Positions 1 to 13,200 of a DNA stretch of 43,499 nucleotides are shown piece after piece; position 1 is the stretch's first letter; the number at the start of each line of letters is the position of its first letter. Position numbers and translations under genes: made by a program. The notes beneath the pieces are model-generated. The model saw only the letters and a program-made list of their open reading frames with translations, did not search any database and was not told where the DNA came from. Source of the stretch: Azolla pinnata (Eukaryota; Streptophyta; Polypodiopsida; Salviniales; Salviniaceae); the NCBI GenBank assembly GCA_037176905.1, contig JBBBWG010027135.1, positions 1-43,499 of the forward strand, given 5' to 3'.

Positions 1-17
1 TATTGCATGGGAAGTAG

Positions 18-2123
18 TTGAATGACACTGACGCTCCAGTTCAAAATCAAGCCAAAACAATGGGGAATACAAAAGAACTTGAGAAAAATGTTGAGCAAGT
101 CACTAGAGAGAAGAATACTGTTATCTGGAACAACAAAAACTTGGAAACAAATATGGACCAGCAAGTGAGAGAAGGGAATGACAAGATAACGAACAATATA
201 AAACCCTCTGAAGGAAATATAGGACATGTCTTTGAAGAGGATGACAATCTGATAAAGAATGAAGAAAGACATGAGAAAACAAATCTGGTGCAAGAGCGCA
301 GTAAAAATATTGAGCAAGTCATTAGAGAAAAGAACATGGTTATCTGGAACAACAAAAACTTGGAAACAAATATAAACCAGCAAGTGACTGAAGGGAATGA
401 CAAGATAATAAACAATATAAAGCCCTCTGAAGGAAATATAGGACATGTCTTTGAAGAGGATGACAATCTGATAAAGAATGAAGAAAGACATGAGAAAATA
501 AATATGGTGCCAGAGCACAGCAAAAATATTGAGCAAGTCATTAGAGAAAAGAACACGGTTATCTGGAACAACAAAAACTTGGAAACAAATATAGACCAGC
601 AAGTGAGAGAAGGGAATGACAAGATAATGAGCAATATAGAACCCTTTGAAGAAAAGATAGGACATGTCTTTGAAGAGGATGACAACTTGATAAAGAATGA
701 AGAAAGATTAGAGGAAACAAATATGGTGCCAGAACTCGGTAAAAATATTGAGCTAGTCACTAGAGAAAAGGATGTGGTTATCTGGAACATAAGTTTGGAA
801 AGCAATATAGCACAGGAAGTGACTGAACGGAATGACAAGATAAAGAGCAATATAGAACCCTTTGAAGAAAATATAGGACGTGTCTCTGAAGAGGATGGCA
901 ATCTGATAAAGGATGAAGAAAGACTTGAGAAAACGGATTTGGTGCCAGAGCTCAGTAAAAATATTGAACAAAGCACTAGAGAGAAGAACACGGTTGTCTG
1001 GAACAACGAAAGTTTGGAAAAAAATATAGAGCAACAAGTGGCTGAAGGGAGAGACAAAATAACGAGCAATATAGAACCCTTTGAGGAAAATATCAGACAT
1101 GTCATTGACGAAGATGACAACCTGATAAAGAACAAAGAAAGAATTGAAAAAACAAATATTGTGCCAGAACTCAGCAATTATATCGAGCAAGTTACTAGAG
1201 AGAACACAGTTATCTGGAATGACAAAAGTTTGGAAAACCAGCAAGTGACTGAATGGAATGACAAGATGATGAGCAATATACAGCCCATTGAAGAAAATAT
1301 AGGACATGCCATTCAAGAAGATAACTGCCTGATAAAGAATGAAGAAACACTTGCAACAATGAATATGTCACCAGTCATTGAAGAGAGTGGCATGTATTCC
1401 CCCAGATTTATATATTATAGTGATGAACTTTGTATGGACATGGAGTATCCCCCTGGATTTCCGAAGCCAGATGATGTGGATGACTCTATGGATGAGGAGT
1501 TACCCCCTGGATTTGAGCACTGTGAAAGAATGAACGCGGAAAAATTAAGCGAAAGACCAAGTGATCCAAAAGATCTTACCATGGAAGAACTGACAGCCGC
1601 GGTACAGAACATCCTTCACTGCAGGTAATTTATACTAGAGTACTTTTTAATAATCCATGCGTTTCAATTCTATAATATCAATTAGCAATGTATATACAAA
1701 GGTGGCAATGTAAGAAATTTATTCATGTCTAGGATGCGAGAGATATTTTGCAGTTGTAATGGAGAGACGTTTGTAGGTCTATACACTTCTGGCATTGTAT
1801 TCTTTGTACAGGTACCATGATGGCCAACAACTTGAGAAGGACGATATGGAGTTCATCATACAGAGGGTCTTGATTCACCATCCTGAAGTGGAACAAAAAG
1901 TTGGTTGTGGAATCAAAGCAATTGAAGTACGGGTTATGATTTCTCTGTATAATGCTGTGGCTTGACATCTAGATATGCATCTCATGCATCGTTTGTTTTT
2001 CTGTTTGGGCAGATCGGACGAAATTCGAAGTTCCCTGATAGTAGGTGTTTTGTATTGATTCGAAAAGATGGATCATCGACAGATTTTTCGTTTCGCAAGT
2101 GCTTGCAAAATATCAGGAGTTGA
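18..2123 (+). CDS. 3' part of a repeat-rich protein with a C-terminal DCL/DUF3223 domain (5' end outside window)
   Basis: Three exons are visible: up to 1624, 1812-1926 and 2013-2123 (TGA 2121-2123). They join in phase at GTAATT and GTACGG donors, giving 610 residues. The first exon is open from 18, just after an in-frame TAG whose AG could be a splice acceptor, so upstream exons are probably missing. The long exon encodes six tandem repeats of 72-73 residues beginning near 87, 306, 525, 744, 960 and 1179. Their conserved features are NIEQV, VIWN, GNDKI, EDDNLIKN and VPELSK. Two PPGF motifs follow. The last two exons match the DUF3223 (DCL/DeCL) domain: HHPEVEQKVGCGIKAIEIG, then SRCF, RKDG, DFSFRKCL and an abrupt stop. 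DUF3223 occurs in plastid DCL proteins and near the C-terminus of Pol IV/V largest subunits. The repeats hold Trp as WN, not WG/GW. The function is unknown and the domain call is by similarity from memory. Confidence 0.7.
87..1385 (+). repeat. Six coding tandem repeats, 219-bp period (72-73 codons)
   Basis: Units start near 87, 306, 525, 744, 960 and 1179. The spacing is 219 bp except for a 216-bp fourth unit. Units 1-3 are nearly identical in DNA and differ by scattered substitutions, while units 4-6 are more diverged. Unit 6 has lost several codons after VIWNDKSLE. Frame is kept throughout, as expected for expansion by unequal crossing-over under coding constraint. Confidence 0.9.
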
Positions 2124-4244
2124 TTTATACATTTGTGCAAATCTATCGCTCACTTATTGTCGTGCTCATTGTTGAGGTGATCGTTAGCTTTTGTTGTACC
2201 TGTAACTGTCTAACCATTGTTCAAGGAGGGGATTGAGCATTTGGCCCGTAATTCTCTCATCCATAGTTCATTGGCTTCTGGTTTCAAAATTGGCCAGTAA
2301 TAGACTTTAACCATGGAACTAAATGTCCATATGTTTAATAGGGGTTTCATGGCATTTGAGACACAAACACTACAACTATCTCCATAGTTACTTTATGTTC
2401 CCCAGTGTACCTAGAACAATATGAAATACGTGGAAAAGGTCCCACAATCATCTAAAGGTCTTGATACCTGGGAGACCATCAAACCCAAGGCCCTTTACTG
2501 CATGATAGCATCCCTTTCACTGTCAATTTGGGGATTTTGAGTGCTAGAATTTTGAAAAATAAGCCCTAAATCTATGTTTTCGAGTTTGAAGAGAAAGGGA
2601 CCTGAAAGATGGGGAAGTTGGCAATGGATGTAAAGATGTAGCCATATTCTCTGAACTTGTATCCAATGTGAAGGGATGGTGGCAACATGGAAATAAACTA
2701 GAGACATGCTAAACACACTGATGGTTTGTAAATGTCGCATAATCACGTCCAACTTTCTCTACCTTGCTTGGAGTGGTAAGAACGAAATGTGTGATTTGGG
2801 AACACATCAAGGTCCAGTCGATAAAAAGGGTGAGTAACGTGCGGATTTGCACAAGTTATGGAACTGCTATTCATCTATCTGTAACCAGGATTTACAAGCA
2901 TAATCAAGGAAGATTTAATCGAATAGGAGTCATAATTAGGTAACTATAATTATGGAAGACTTACAGAGTCAGATATTTAATTACAGCTTTCTTCCTCATT
3001 ACCATTCAATCTCCTTATGTTGGATTCTCCAGAAGTGTTTGTAGTACTTTCCTAGTGAAGTAGATTAATCTTGCACATGAGGACTAGGATTACGTGGTAC
3101 ATTAGTACTAGAGTTACAAATACATCAATCTACGAGTACATGGGTTTGAAAGTGCATCACAATGAAATTCTTAACACCAAGTTCAGATTGCTCATGCATT
3201 CGAAATTGTTGTAAATACCATCAGTGCTGAAGCCAGTTCATAATTTGTCACAAAAGATATGTACCAATGACCGTTCACAAACCAAAGAAAAAGTCTATGA
3301 AGGCATGACATGGTAGCTAAAGAGCCCTAATATGTACACACCCACGGGGTTGTTTCCACCTTGATGCTTCATGGCATATATAATCCGGATGAAGAGATTC
3401 TTGCAAATTATACATAAGAAGTCAAGACTCTGTGATTGGAGCTCTGTTATTCTGCTTCCATGAAAAAACTGCTAAAAACATCCTCTGAATAATGGGCGAC
3501 TATCATTGTGATTAAAACTATAATATACAGTTTCGGCACCTGAAGAATGTTACAAATAGCCAAATCTCTTATTTGATGGTACAATCAACATGTATCCCTG
3601 GTTGCCAATAGCGTCTAGATGACTACACTGTCAGTTGCATCCTGAGAGAAAAAGGCCATTCGTAGCTCTTCTGCAACTTGCATGAGGTTTTCCAGCCATA
3701 GCAAAAACGGAGTGGAAAACCATACGAAAATCCTTGTTAATTGAGGAGAGGTAATCCACCTTAGGGTTGATCCCCTATATTTGATCATTTACGTTCCAAA
3801 TAAAATGTTAGGCACAGGCACAGAACCTCGTCAGGGTGCCATTGCAGGATGAAAACTGGCCCTTTGATTCTTGGAAAAAAGTTGCTTCTCAGCAGCAGCA
3901 ATTTCTGGAAGGTTGTAGGGATTGCTTGTGGTCTGTAATGTAGGCAAACTAGGCTTGAGCTCTACTGCAAGCAACTGATTGACTAACTCATTATACAGGG
4001 ATGTACGCATTCAGTCCGCCAACCTCCAACTTTTGTGCAAGAACCCCCATATTCTGCATGTCATTACTACAATGGAAACTACAGGTTGATCCCAGATGAA
4101 ATGTTTGTTGGAATGCGCAATCCAATGCAATCAAGCCATCAATCTTTACGTTGGCCGTTAACTGGAACAGAGATGCAAGCAACAAACCATCTCCACTGCT
4201 AATCAGCATCAAAGAACTGGCAAAGCATTTGTCTCTGGGTAGGT
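2124..4244. other. Convergent intergenic region and 3' flanks
   Basis: This lies between the stop of the DCL-domain gene (+) and the stop of the RLT gene (-). I see no convincing coding exon, RNA gene or organised repeat. The part nearest 4244 is presumably the RLT 3' UTR. A short open frame at 3991-4248 on the minus strand shows no family resemblance. Confidence 0.6.
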
Positions 4245-7200
4245 TCATTCACTATCTCTAGAGGAATCATCAGATGGGAAATCCTCATTATCCTCACCTT
4301 CTTCATCTTCTTCACCACCCATAAACTCACCATCAAACTGTTCATCTTCATCGCCACTCTCAGGGTTGGCATAGTCTCCATCAATGTGCACTTGTTCAGC
4401 GTCACCAGCATCATAATCATCATTATCCACATCATAGTCAAATGCTGGCTCTTCTTGTTCTGGTTCACTACTGACGCCTTGTTCAGCAGAAACATCACTT
4501 GCATTCCCTTCACTAAAATGATCATAATGTGCATAATTTTCCTCTTCATACACTTGCTCATCCCATTCCATTCTCTGACTGCTATCATCATCAGTGTCGA
4601 CGTGTTCTTGCTCTACTTGCTGCTTAGGTGGCTCCTGCTTCTTCAAGCCAGTAATGGAGATCTTAATCACTTTGGCTTCCTGTTTAACTGCAGGAGACTG
4701 CCTCCCACCACGTCCACCACGGCCACCACGGCCACGTCCACCACGATTTGATCCTCGCCCCCTGCCCCTGCTACGTCCACGACCCCTACCTCTCCCACGT
4801 CCACGTGATTTGACTCTTTCAACCATGTGATCATCCATTTCATTAAGTGAACTAGGCTTCGCCCTCACTTTAGATGCTTTGGGCATATCATCCGTACCGA
4901 TGATAATCCTCGACGAGTTGCTCCTTCCACGGCCTCGTCCCCGACCACGTCCTCGGCCACGTAGAGATGGCTTAATGTCCATGTCATCACTTTTTTCTTC
5001 CTCAGAGGAGCTTGAATCATCTTCTTCTGGTGACTCTTCTGCTGTGATATTTGCAATAAGCGGCTCACTGTTTACCTGCATGTACGTTTGAAAATTCAAT
5101 CATCTTTCATATTTAACTAGGAGTGCCATAGACCAAAGACCAGTATATAGTAGATAAGAATTACCAGTTTTATTAAAAATGAACCCTGAACCCTAATAAA
5201 CCCTAAGATGATGAATACACACAGATGCAAGCAACAAGCAAAGCCGTGCATTCGAACAAGAAGCAGACTTCAATATTTTCAACTAGAGATATACTTTCTT
5301 TTTCTTTTATGCATTTATTCACGAAATGAAACAATCACAGTACCTACACTAGAGAAGCAGTAAGGGCTGAAGTTCAAACACTATACTGCATAAAACTCCT
5401 GACTAGTTTTCAAACAGGAATATTCAGAGTGCTTAAAATAAGCACGGATCCCTAAGCCCATAATAATGCACGTCATTATTGGAAGAAGATAATAGGGAAC
5501 AGAAATGGATGCAGTGAGAGAATGGATCGAGCATAATGGAAAAGACAGTGGTTTCAGACTAATTGAGAACACTCTTCCTGCTTCTCTCAATTGCCCTTGA
5601 TCAATCGCAGAAGTACCCCACCAACTTTCCCGACACCCACTGAAACACCACAGATATAGTACTAGGTACTATCTGTTTGTGAACAACCACCAGACTGTCT
5701 TTCTTGGTAGGTTTTAAAGTGAAGAGAAATAATGGATGCAGGTCGTCATTATCAGCAAACGCTAATACTATTACTTCACCGCAATCTGTACATACCGTTT
5801 CAGTCAGCTCTTCGGCTTTTGTGTCAGCCATCTTCAGCTTCAACTGTTTCTGTTCAAGACTGTAATAAATTGCTGCATCCATAATCATAAGACGAAGTGC
5901 AACAGCAGCAGTTGTTTGTGGTATCCAGGGTAGAATTGCCAGTGATCTGCTTCCTGAGCTACCCATTGAGCCATCATTTGCATTAGTTATCTCTAAAAGC
6001 TCTTCTGCAGTTTCATATGTAGGAGATAGCCATTCACGGTGAATAGAGGATTCAAGTTCCATCAGCAACTGAAATTAAACAGTGAAAACAATTTGAATAT
6101 GGATACAAAAAAACCTTGATATCTATAAGATTATTTGACAAAATTTGTGACGAGAAAAACCTGGAATATCTCTCCAGAAGATGAAGCATCTTTTAATTTG
6201 GAAGCCCAACACATGCGCTGTGAATCAGTCCATGTTGGCTTCAAAGCCTCCAGAGGAATGGCAACCTTGAAAAAAGATATTGAAGTGTTTGATAAAGTTT
6301 ATTACCAGAAACTGTGCAAAGCTATAAAGAGAAACATAAAGAACATGCTCACCTCAATATATGAGACCTCCAGTTTGAGAAGCTGAAGTCTAGATGGCAA
6401 TGATCCAGGAGGCATTTCTAACCTTGAGCTCCTCTTGTTCTCACATTCTAACACGTGTTGTGCGCATTTTTTCTCTAGTGTTGCATGACAGTAGGTACAG
6501 TGTACATCGCTCAACCAATTCAGTTCACGGCAAATTTCACAACTCCTCAGAAGCATTGAGCACCTATTTGTACCATTCTTCACAGCATTCAAAACTGGTT
6601 CATCGCCCATGGTCTTCGTCCAAAGCCATTTGTCAAAATCTTGATATTGTTCCAACACTTGGGTTCTCTCTAATGTATTCTTACTACATTCCACATGTAT
6701 TGCACCAACTTCATGTCGTGTCTCATCAAAATGAGAAATTGCATCAGATGTCCCTTTTTGCTTTATACATCCTGAATCAAGCCCAAATATCCACCATTAG
6801 AAGCTTGTAAATATGACTCCACGTATGCTTTTTTTAAGGACCAGTAACAAACAAATTAGGTTCTAAAATTTCCATACCCTCCATAAATAATGCTTCACAT
6901 TTTCGAAGCATGCAATGTAGTTGTGCTTCACGGATACCCCTCGGGTCAAGTGAAGAAACTAATGCATCAAAAGACTGCACCCCAAGAACATGTTAGGAAA
7001 TTTGCAATCTCAACAATTTTATGCATTAACACTAACAGAAATAAGTTGTTTCTGTAATTGTCTGTGAAATTATGAGATTTATGATTAATGCTCAGGTAGC
7101 CTACAATTAAGATAGCTTTACTGAAACTAAATATAAAAAACGAAAGATGGACAAAAAGGTGCGTTAACTTTCTATAGTACACCAAAGTGTCCTATCAAAA

Positions 7201-10200
7201 AATAGAAAGTTACTATTGTTCAGAAAGAAAATGGAAGTCATATTGATTATTGAGAAGTATCAGCCCTTCACCGTGTGTTTTGAAACCAAGAAAACCAGAC
7301 ATAAATTCAGCATGTTTCATGCCTTGACTGAAAGCCTACTACAAAAAATAAGTTGTTGTGCCCATTGCAGCAATGATTCCAAATGGGGCTTGATGGTATA
7401 GAATGTCATAGTAAATACCCATACTACCTATAAAACCAAAAAGTTCAGTCCTCTCAAAAGATAGGAATGTGACAAGTGGAAATTGGTTTCTTCCCATCCA
7501 ATGTGGGTTCTAACAGTTTCTCCTCCTTTTTCGTTTAGGCGTCTAGGAGAGGTGACCTCTATAATCTCTGAAGGGAGTACGCATATAATGTCATGCACTT
7601 TCTATAAAACATTCCATAAATTTTCTGGTAACAGGAAAACAGAAAGGGCAGCACTGACCTCCTTTGAATCAATTACCCGCCATTCAGAGACTGATGCAGA
7701 TTCGAAATATATCCTCCCACAACCATAATCATTTTTATTATTGCTGGTTATGAACTGCCAGTAACGATTATATCTTCTATCAAAACCAATGGGAAGGAAT
7801 CTATATGCAAATATTTCCTCCACTTTTTGACCAATTTCTGCCTTCAATTGCACACGAGACTTCTCGCCAGGTTGTCCAGCCTGCTGTGCTGAAGCAAGCT
7901 CCTGGCTTGAGGAGATTCTTTGAGCACTTAGAGATTTATCATACATGGAAACATCCACTTCAGGTGCATCCAAATAGTCCTTCGGTACTTCATTGAAACC
8001 ATGTCCATGATCAGCATCAGCAGTCTCTATCTTACATCCTTCATCTGTCTGTCCCATTGCTTTCATGGCTAGCTCTTCTTTACATCGTTTTCTATCTACT
8101 TGTGCTTCTGCCCACAATTTTCTCTTCAGAGAGCTTGCTGATTCTAACCGTTCCTAGAGAAATAAAAAGAATGTCATATACACGGGATGATCATGCTATT
8201 TTACGGCAACAACAAAAAATATTTACAAACTGGACATACCTCTAAAGCAGCCCTGATAGTATTTCCCTCATTGACAGCTTCCACCAGAACTACCAATGCA
8301 TTCAAGCGCTCTTCAACACTTAGATCACAGTAATCACCCTCCATTAGACCCTGTACCCACGATTCACCTACATGACTTTCATCTATCTCCATCTCTTCAT
8401 GAGTCACATTCAACAATTTCATATTGCTAATGCATCTGTTCCCTTCTGCACATTCTGCCATGCTAGAATTATCTTTTTCTGAACTTATATCAATATTATG
8501 TTCTTTGACCTGTGTAGGTGGCATAAGAGCAGAGTTGGTATTAGGACATTCCCCATTGTCACTGGTAGAATGACATTGTAGTTCAATTTCTTTGTACACA
8601 ACATTCTCATTCTCATCCTCAGCTAATGTCCCCTCCAGATCATCTACTTCTACATCATCCACATCTTCATCTGAATCATCCTCCCTTTCTGCCTCATCAA
8701 CAAAGTCGGCTTCCTTTTCAGGTTCCTCTTCTTCAATTTTTAGATTCTCAAACAGCCGTATTCTCTCTCTTGCTCTTTGCAAAATATTTTCAGCATCTTC
8801 AGGATCTTTCCTATAAGCTTCCCGGACACTGTATGTTGAAGGTGCTACCCTCTCAAAAAGCTTTGTGTCTCTGGAAAGCGCTGCCGCAACAGATGCTTCA
8901 GGTGTCTTGCTTGTGCTGAGGTCACGCAACCCTGATTTCTAACATATCATAAATGTAAAACAATGTGTGAAATTTTTAGTACAACCATGTTTCTATGTAC
9001 AATAAACTTCTTCATAACTAGCATGTGCATGTCTCTAACCTGGATACGGTCTGCTACTTCAAGAATTGACAACCCACTTTGACCTTCAATTGAAAGCACA
9101 TGAAATGCTGCAAACTTGACAGTTCCTGGTGTAAGCCTGTTACGTTTTCGTCGTCTTTGTCCACCTTTTCCGTGCATCTGAGAAACTGCCTTTTCCACTG
9201 CCTGACCAGAGCGCAAAATATTCACGATTGCATCACCTTCTTTCCCCTGACATGAGTTTAATTCTGTTTGTTAACTAGCAATACTTATGCAGATCGTATT
9301 ACTGCATTAGATTGATGCATCAGAATGCAGATTAACCTCGTTTTCATATAGAGCATCAGCATCAGGTGCGCGCTTCTTCCATTTTGGTCCACACCCAGCA
9401 GATAAGGCAAACTGACGAAGAATTTCAGGCCATGTTTGTGGATTGAGATGCTTGCCCCATTCCGATATGTCAAATCCCCATGCAAAAGCCTACACAAGAA
9501 ATGAGCCATTATTGAGTCAGTCAGTTATTATAATGCGTTAGGAAAGTGCCTTATAAATAAAATAGTTTGGACTCACGGCTTCAACAAGCAGCGGGTGTCC
9601 AGCACCAGAAAATCCAGGAGCATACTGGTTTGACGCTACTCCAGATGATGATGCTTTAGCAACATCCTCTACATCTTTGACTAGAGTTCTTAAAAGAGCG
9701 ATATGCACTTCCCCCAACAACCTTGGATCCTGCAACAAGGTTCAATTGTGAACTTTGTCATACAGAACAGCACACATTGTTAAATCACTTCTTCTCTCCC
9801 TCTTGCTGCAAAATGTCCTTTGGTTTATAATATTTTGGTTTGCATGTTATACTAACATTTACTTTGAACCTCTGAATAGAAACTACAGAGATATTAACAT
9901 TAAATCTCTGTAAGAAAATAAAAGCAGTTCGAATATTTAGTTCAAGTTTGAAGTTAAAAAATATCGGAGCATGAGCAAAGACATTCCAATGCAAGCATAT
10001 GCACAATATTCTGAACATTCCACTGGCTTATCAAAAGAATCTGAGAAAAAGAATATCATAATTGTAGCTGCAGGAGTTGTTATTAAGGACTTAGTTGCAC
10101 TGAGTAAAGCCTTATATAACATGTTAGAATGTTCCAAAAACCCAAATATGTCTAACCTAATTACACTCAGTTAAGTAGCAATGGGTCACACATTAAATAA

Positions 10201-13200
10201 GGGTAGAAGACTTTACGTGGGAAGAAGCAATACTCCAAGTATATTTAGACTGCAAATATATAAAGCCTAAAACACTGAATTAATTTTAAGGCTGTACTAA
10301 TTTTACAGGCATATATCATACCACAACAAGCACAACAATAGGGTTATCCCCTATAGATCAAAGTCTTGAAGTACATCATGACCGCATACATTTTATAAGT
10401 CACAAAACGCATGGGAGATGTATCTTATCCTTACCCTCAGAAAAGCACATTACACTAATTAGAAGCATAGAGAAGTCTTGTTTCAACAAGAACACTACTG
10501 TCAATGGGGCTGGGGAGCTCTAGTCTACAGTGAAATTGCCAGCTATGAAGTCCAAGAACTCACATAATCATGAAAAGCTTGTAGAAACTCATCCAGGGTA
10601 AATGGCCAAAGGCCAAGAATATCTGCAAATGCACTTAAGAATTTCCATACCTGCCATCAGAACAACAAAACACAACAAAAACTACATTACTAAATAAAAT
10701 CTTACATTAAAGTCCACATATTGATTTAGTCAGTTTACATAAAGGAATATATAAACTCCTCCAATGTTTCTGGTAATCAAATTTTCAAGTGAAATTATTG
10801 CTTGAAAATTGTAATGTTTATACAAAATTTAGCTGTATGCAGTTCTGAATTTAAACAGATTCAGAGATTATAAAGACATTCCTAACAAGTACCACAGGCT
10901 CAAGTTATAAGATCAGAATAATCCAACTGTTAAATGTTAAATGAAGTATAAGCAATTTGCTAGCTTTATTTACAATTATGGTACCTCTTCCTGACAGCAA
11001 TCCCGATTGTAGCTAAATTTCGTATATGAAAACCCATATGAGTACATGGACTGTCATATTGAGTTTCTTTCACTTTTACGAGAATGATAAGTCCGAGTCA
11101 GGTCAGACTCAGCAGCAAGTAGGGACAATATTGAGTTCCTTTCAGTAACTAGCTTAAATATTTAGAAAAAGGATAACTTGTTTATAAACTATACACATGT
11201 ATATAATTAACTGTTTATTCTTGAGTCTTTCTAAACATTGTATCTGCTTGTATTCAATGATCGAAATCTTTTTTATAAGAAGACTATGACAAATTTCATC
11301 TTTGAAAATTTATTTGGTACAAACGGTGATATGCTGTAGAGAGATTTTTCATAAGGTGTTTTCATGTGTACTACTGTTCACTTCACATAGCCTGTAATAA
11401 CAAGAATTTCAGACCAAATGATTCCTAAATACTTTATGAACCCATGTACAACTAGTTGTTCCAAAGGCAAACCTATTTTTTACTGATCATGTGCAGCATG
11501 ACACAGTTCGGGCAGTATACAGGACATCTCGAAGGATGTGCAATTTTTTTGATAAACCCTTCATAGGCAGCTCTTTACATATCAATGCCTCATTCCCTCA
11601 CTTAAGAGTGATAATCCTCCTATTCCCTTATACACACAATGGATCACTCATGATTCATCATAATTTTCTGGGTTGTATTTAAGTATACAGAATCTAAAGA
11701 ATGATTCCCCCGACAGAAACCAACACTACAAAACAAGATGTGTCATAGATGCCATAGAACATCCTCATGCACGACGGGAAAAAATGTTTAGTTTCATACA
11801 ACTAATTTGCCCTTTTCCTAGCCAGATTATTTAGATGGCTAATTTTNNNNNNNNNNNNNNNNNNNNNNNNNNNNNNNNNNNNNNNNNNNNNNNNNNNNNN
11901 NNNNNNNNNNNNNNNNNNNNNNNNNNNNNNNNNNNNNNNNNNNNNNGCACTTTCCTGTGCATATTATAGACCTCCTTACATTGGTGGACAGCTTGCTTTT
12001 TCAATATCAGTGGGCAGCTGTTTGTATTGGTGGGCAACTCTTTATGTTTTACTAATTCTATCATCTATAAACTGTCTCGAGTTGTGTCATAGATGCCATA
12101 GAACATCCTCATGCACGACAGGAAAAAATGTTCAGCTTCATACAGCCAATTTGCCATTTTCATAGCCAGATTATTTAGATGGCTAATTTTGCACTTTCCT
12201 GTGCATATTATAGACCTCCTTACATTGGTGGACAGCTTGCTTTTTCAATATCAGTGGGCAGCTGTTTATATTGGTGGGCAACTCTTCATATTTTACTAAT
12301 TCAATCATCTATAAACTGCCTCAAGTTGTATAGATCACAATCACAATGCTGAACCGACGGTTGCACATATTAACAAATAGTACAATTATTTACTGTCTTT
12401 ACTTATTAATTTTAAGTTACTTTAGAGACTACAAAGAGTAATTATCACTTTGTGCTTTCTCTAAGGATAGTAACTAGTCTCTGTTACTTTTTAAGTTACT
12501 TCAGGAATCACAACTAGCAACTAAGTTTTCTCATAGAAAAATAGTTACTAAATTAATAACACGGTCAGTCAATGACAATGGTTAAGACTATGATAGTTAA
12601 TCTTTTCATGGAGTAAAACTAGCCAATAAGAAGCTACATATTCATTACCTGACTTCTTTGTTACTTCATCAGAATGTGCACATCTATAATTTAAAATGTA
12701 TAATCTTCTAAAATTGAACAAAAACCCTCCAGGCGGAGTTTGTGGAGTGCCCAACTTACATTTAGACTTGCATCTGATTGGTGATATCGATTACCCTAAT
12801 AGTACTCAAAACAGCTATCTAGAGCATGCATGCTTTATGGACCAGGGGAGGTATAGAAGAGTCAACAAGGATCAACGATGAGTTTCTATACTTGTGCATT
12901 TTATGTGCTCGTCAGTAACTAGAAACCCTAACTCAAAAACATTCAATAGAAAATCTATATGCTTACCATCAGTAATTTTCCGACATTTTCCTTTGAATTG
13001 ATCCAAGGGTTGACAGCAATGGGTATTTTCATTTTGACAGAAGCAGGTGGGAACTTCTTCAAAAATCCTGCCAATATTAGCTCAAAACGTTCAGCAGAAT
13101 CAGTATGACAACTAATGGAAACCATTAACATGCTATGAAAACAGTATTGATGTCTACCTTTATAACTTTCCAGGGCATTCAAAGTTTCACCATTTAGCAA

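Noticed and set aside
47..1177. 376-codon minus-strand frame antisense to the repeat exon
   Set aside because: The plus strand has clear protein repeats, in-phase splice sites and the DUF3223 exons. The antisense frame follows from the repeated codon pattern.
3991..4248. 85-codon minus-strand frame after the RLT stop
   Set aside because: It overlaps the stop region of RLT and matches no family. It fits best as 3' UTR.
11831..12064. Minus-strand frame crossing the N run
   Set aside because: It exists only because the Ns contain no stop codon.
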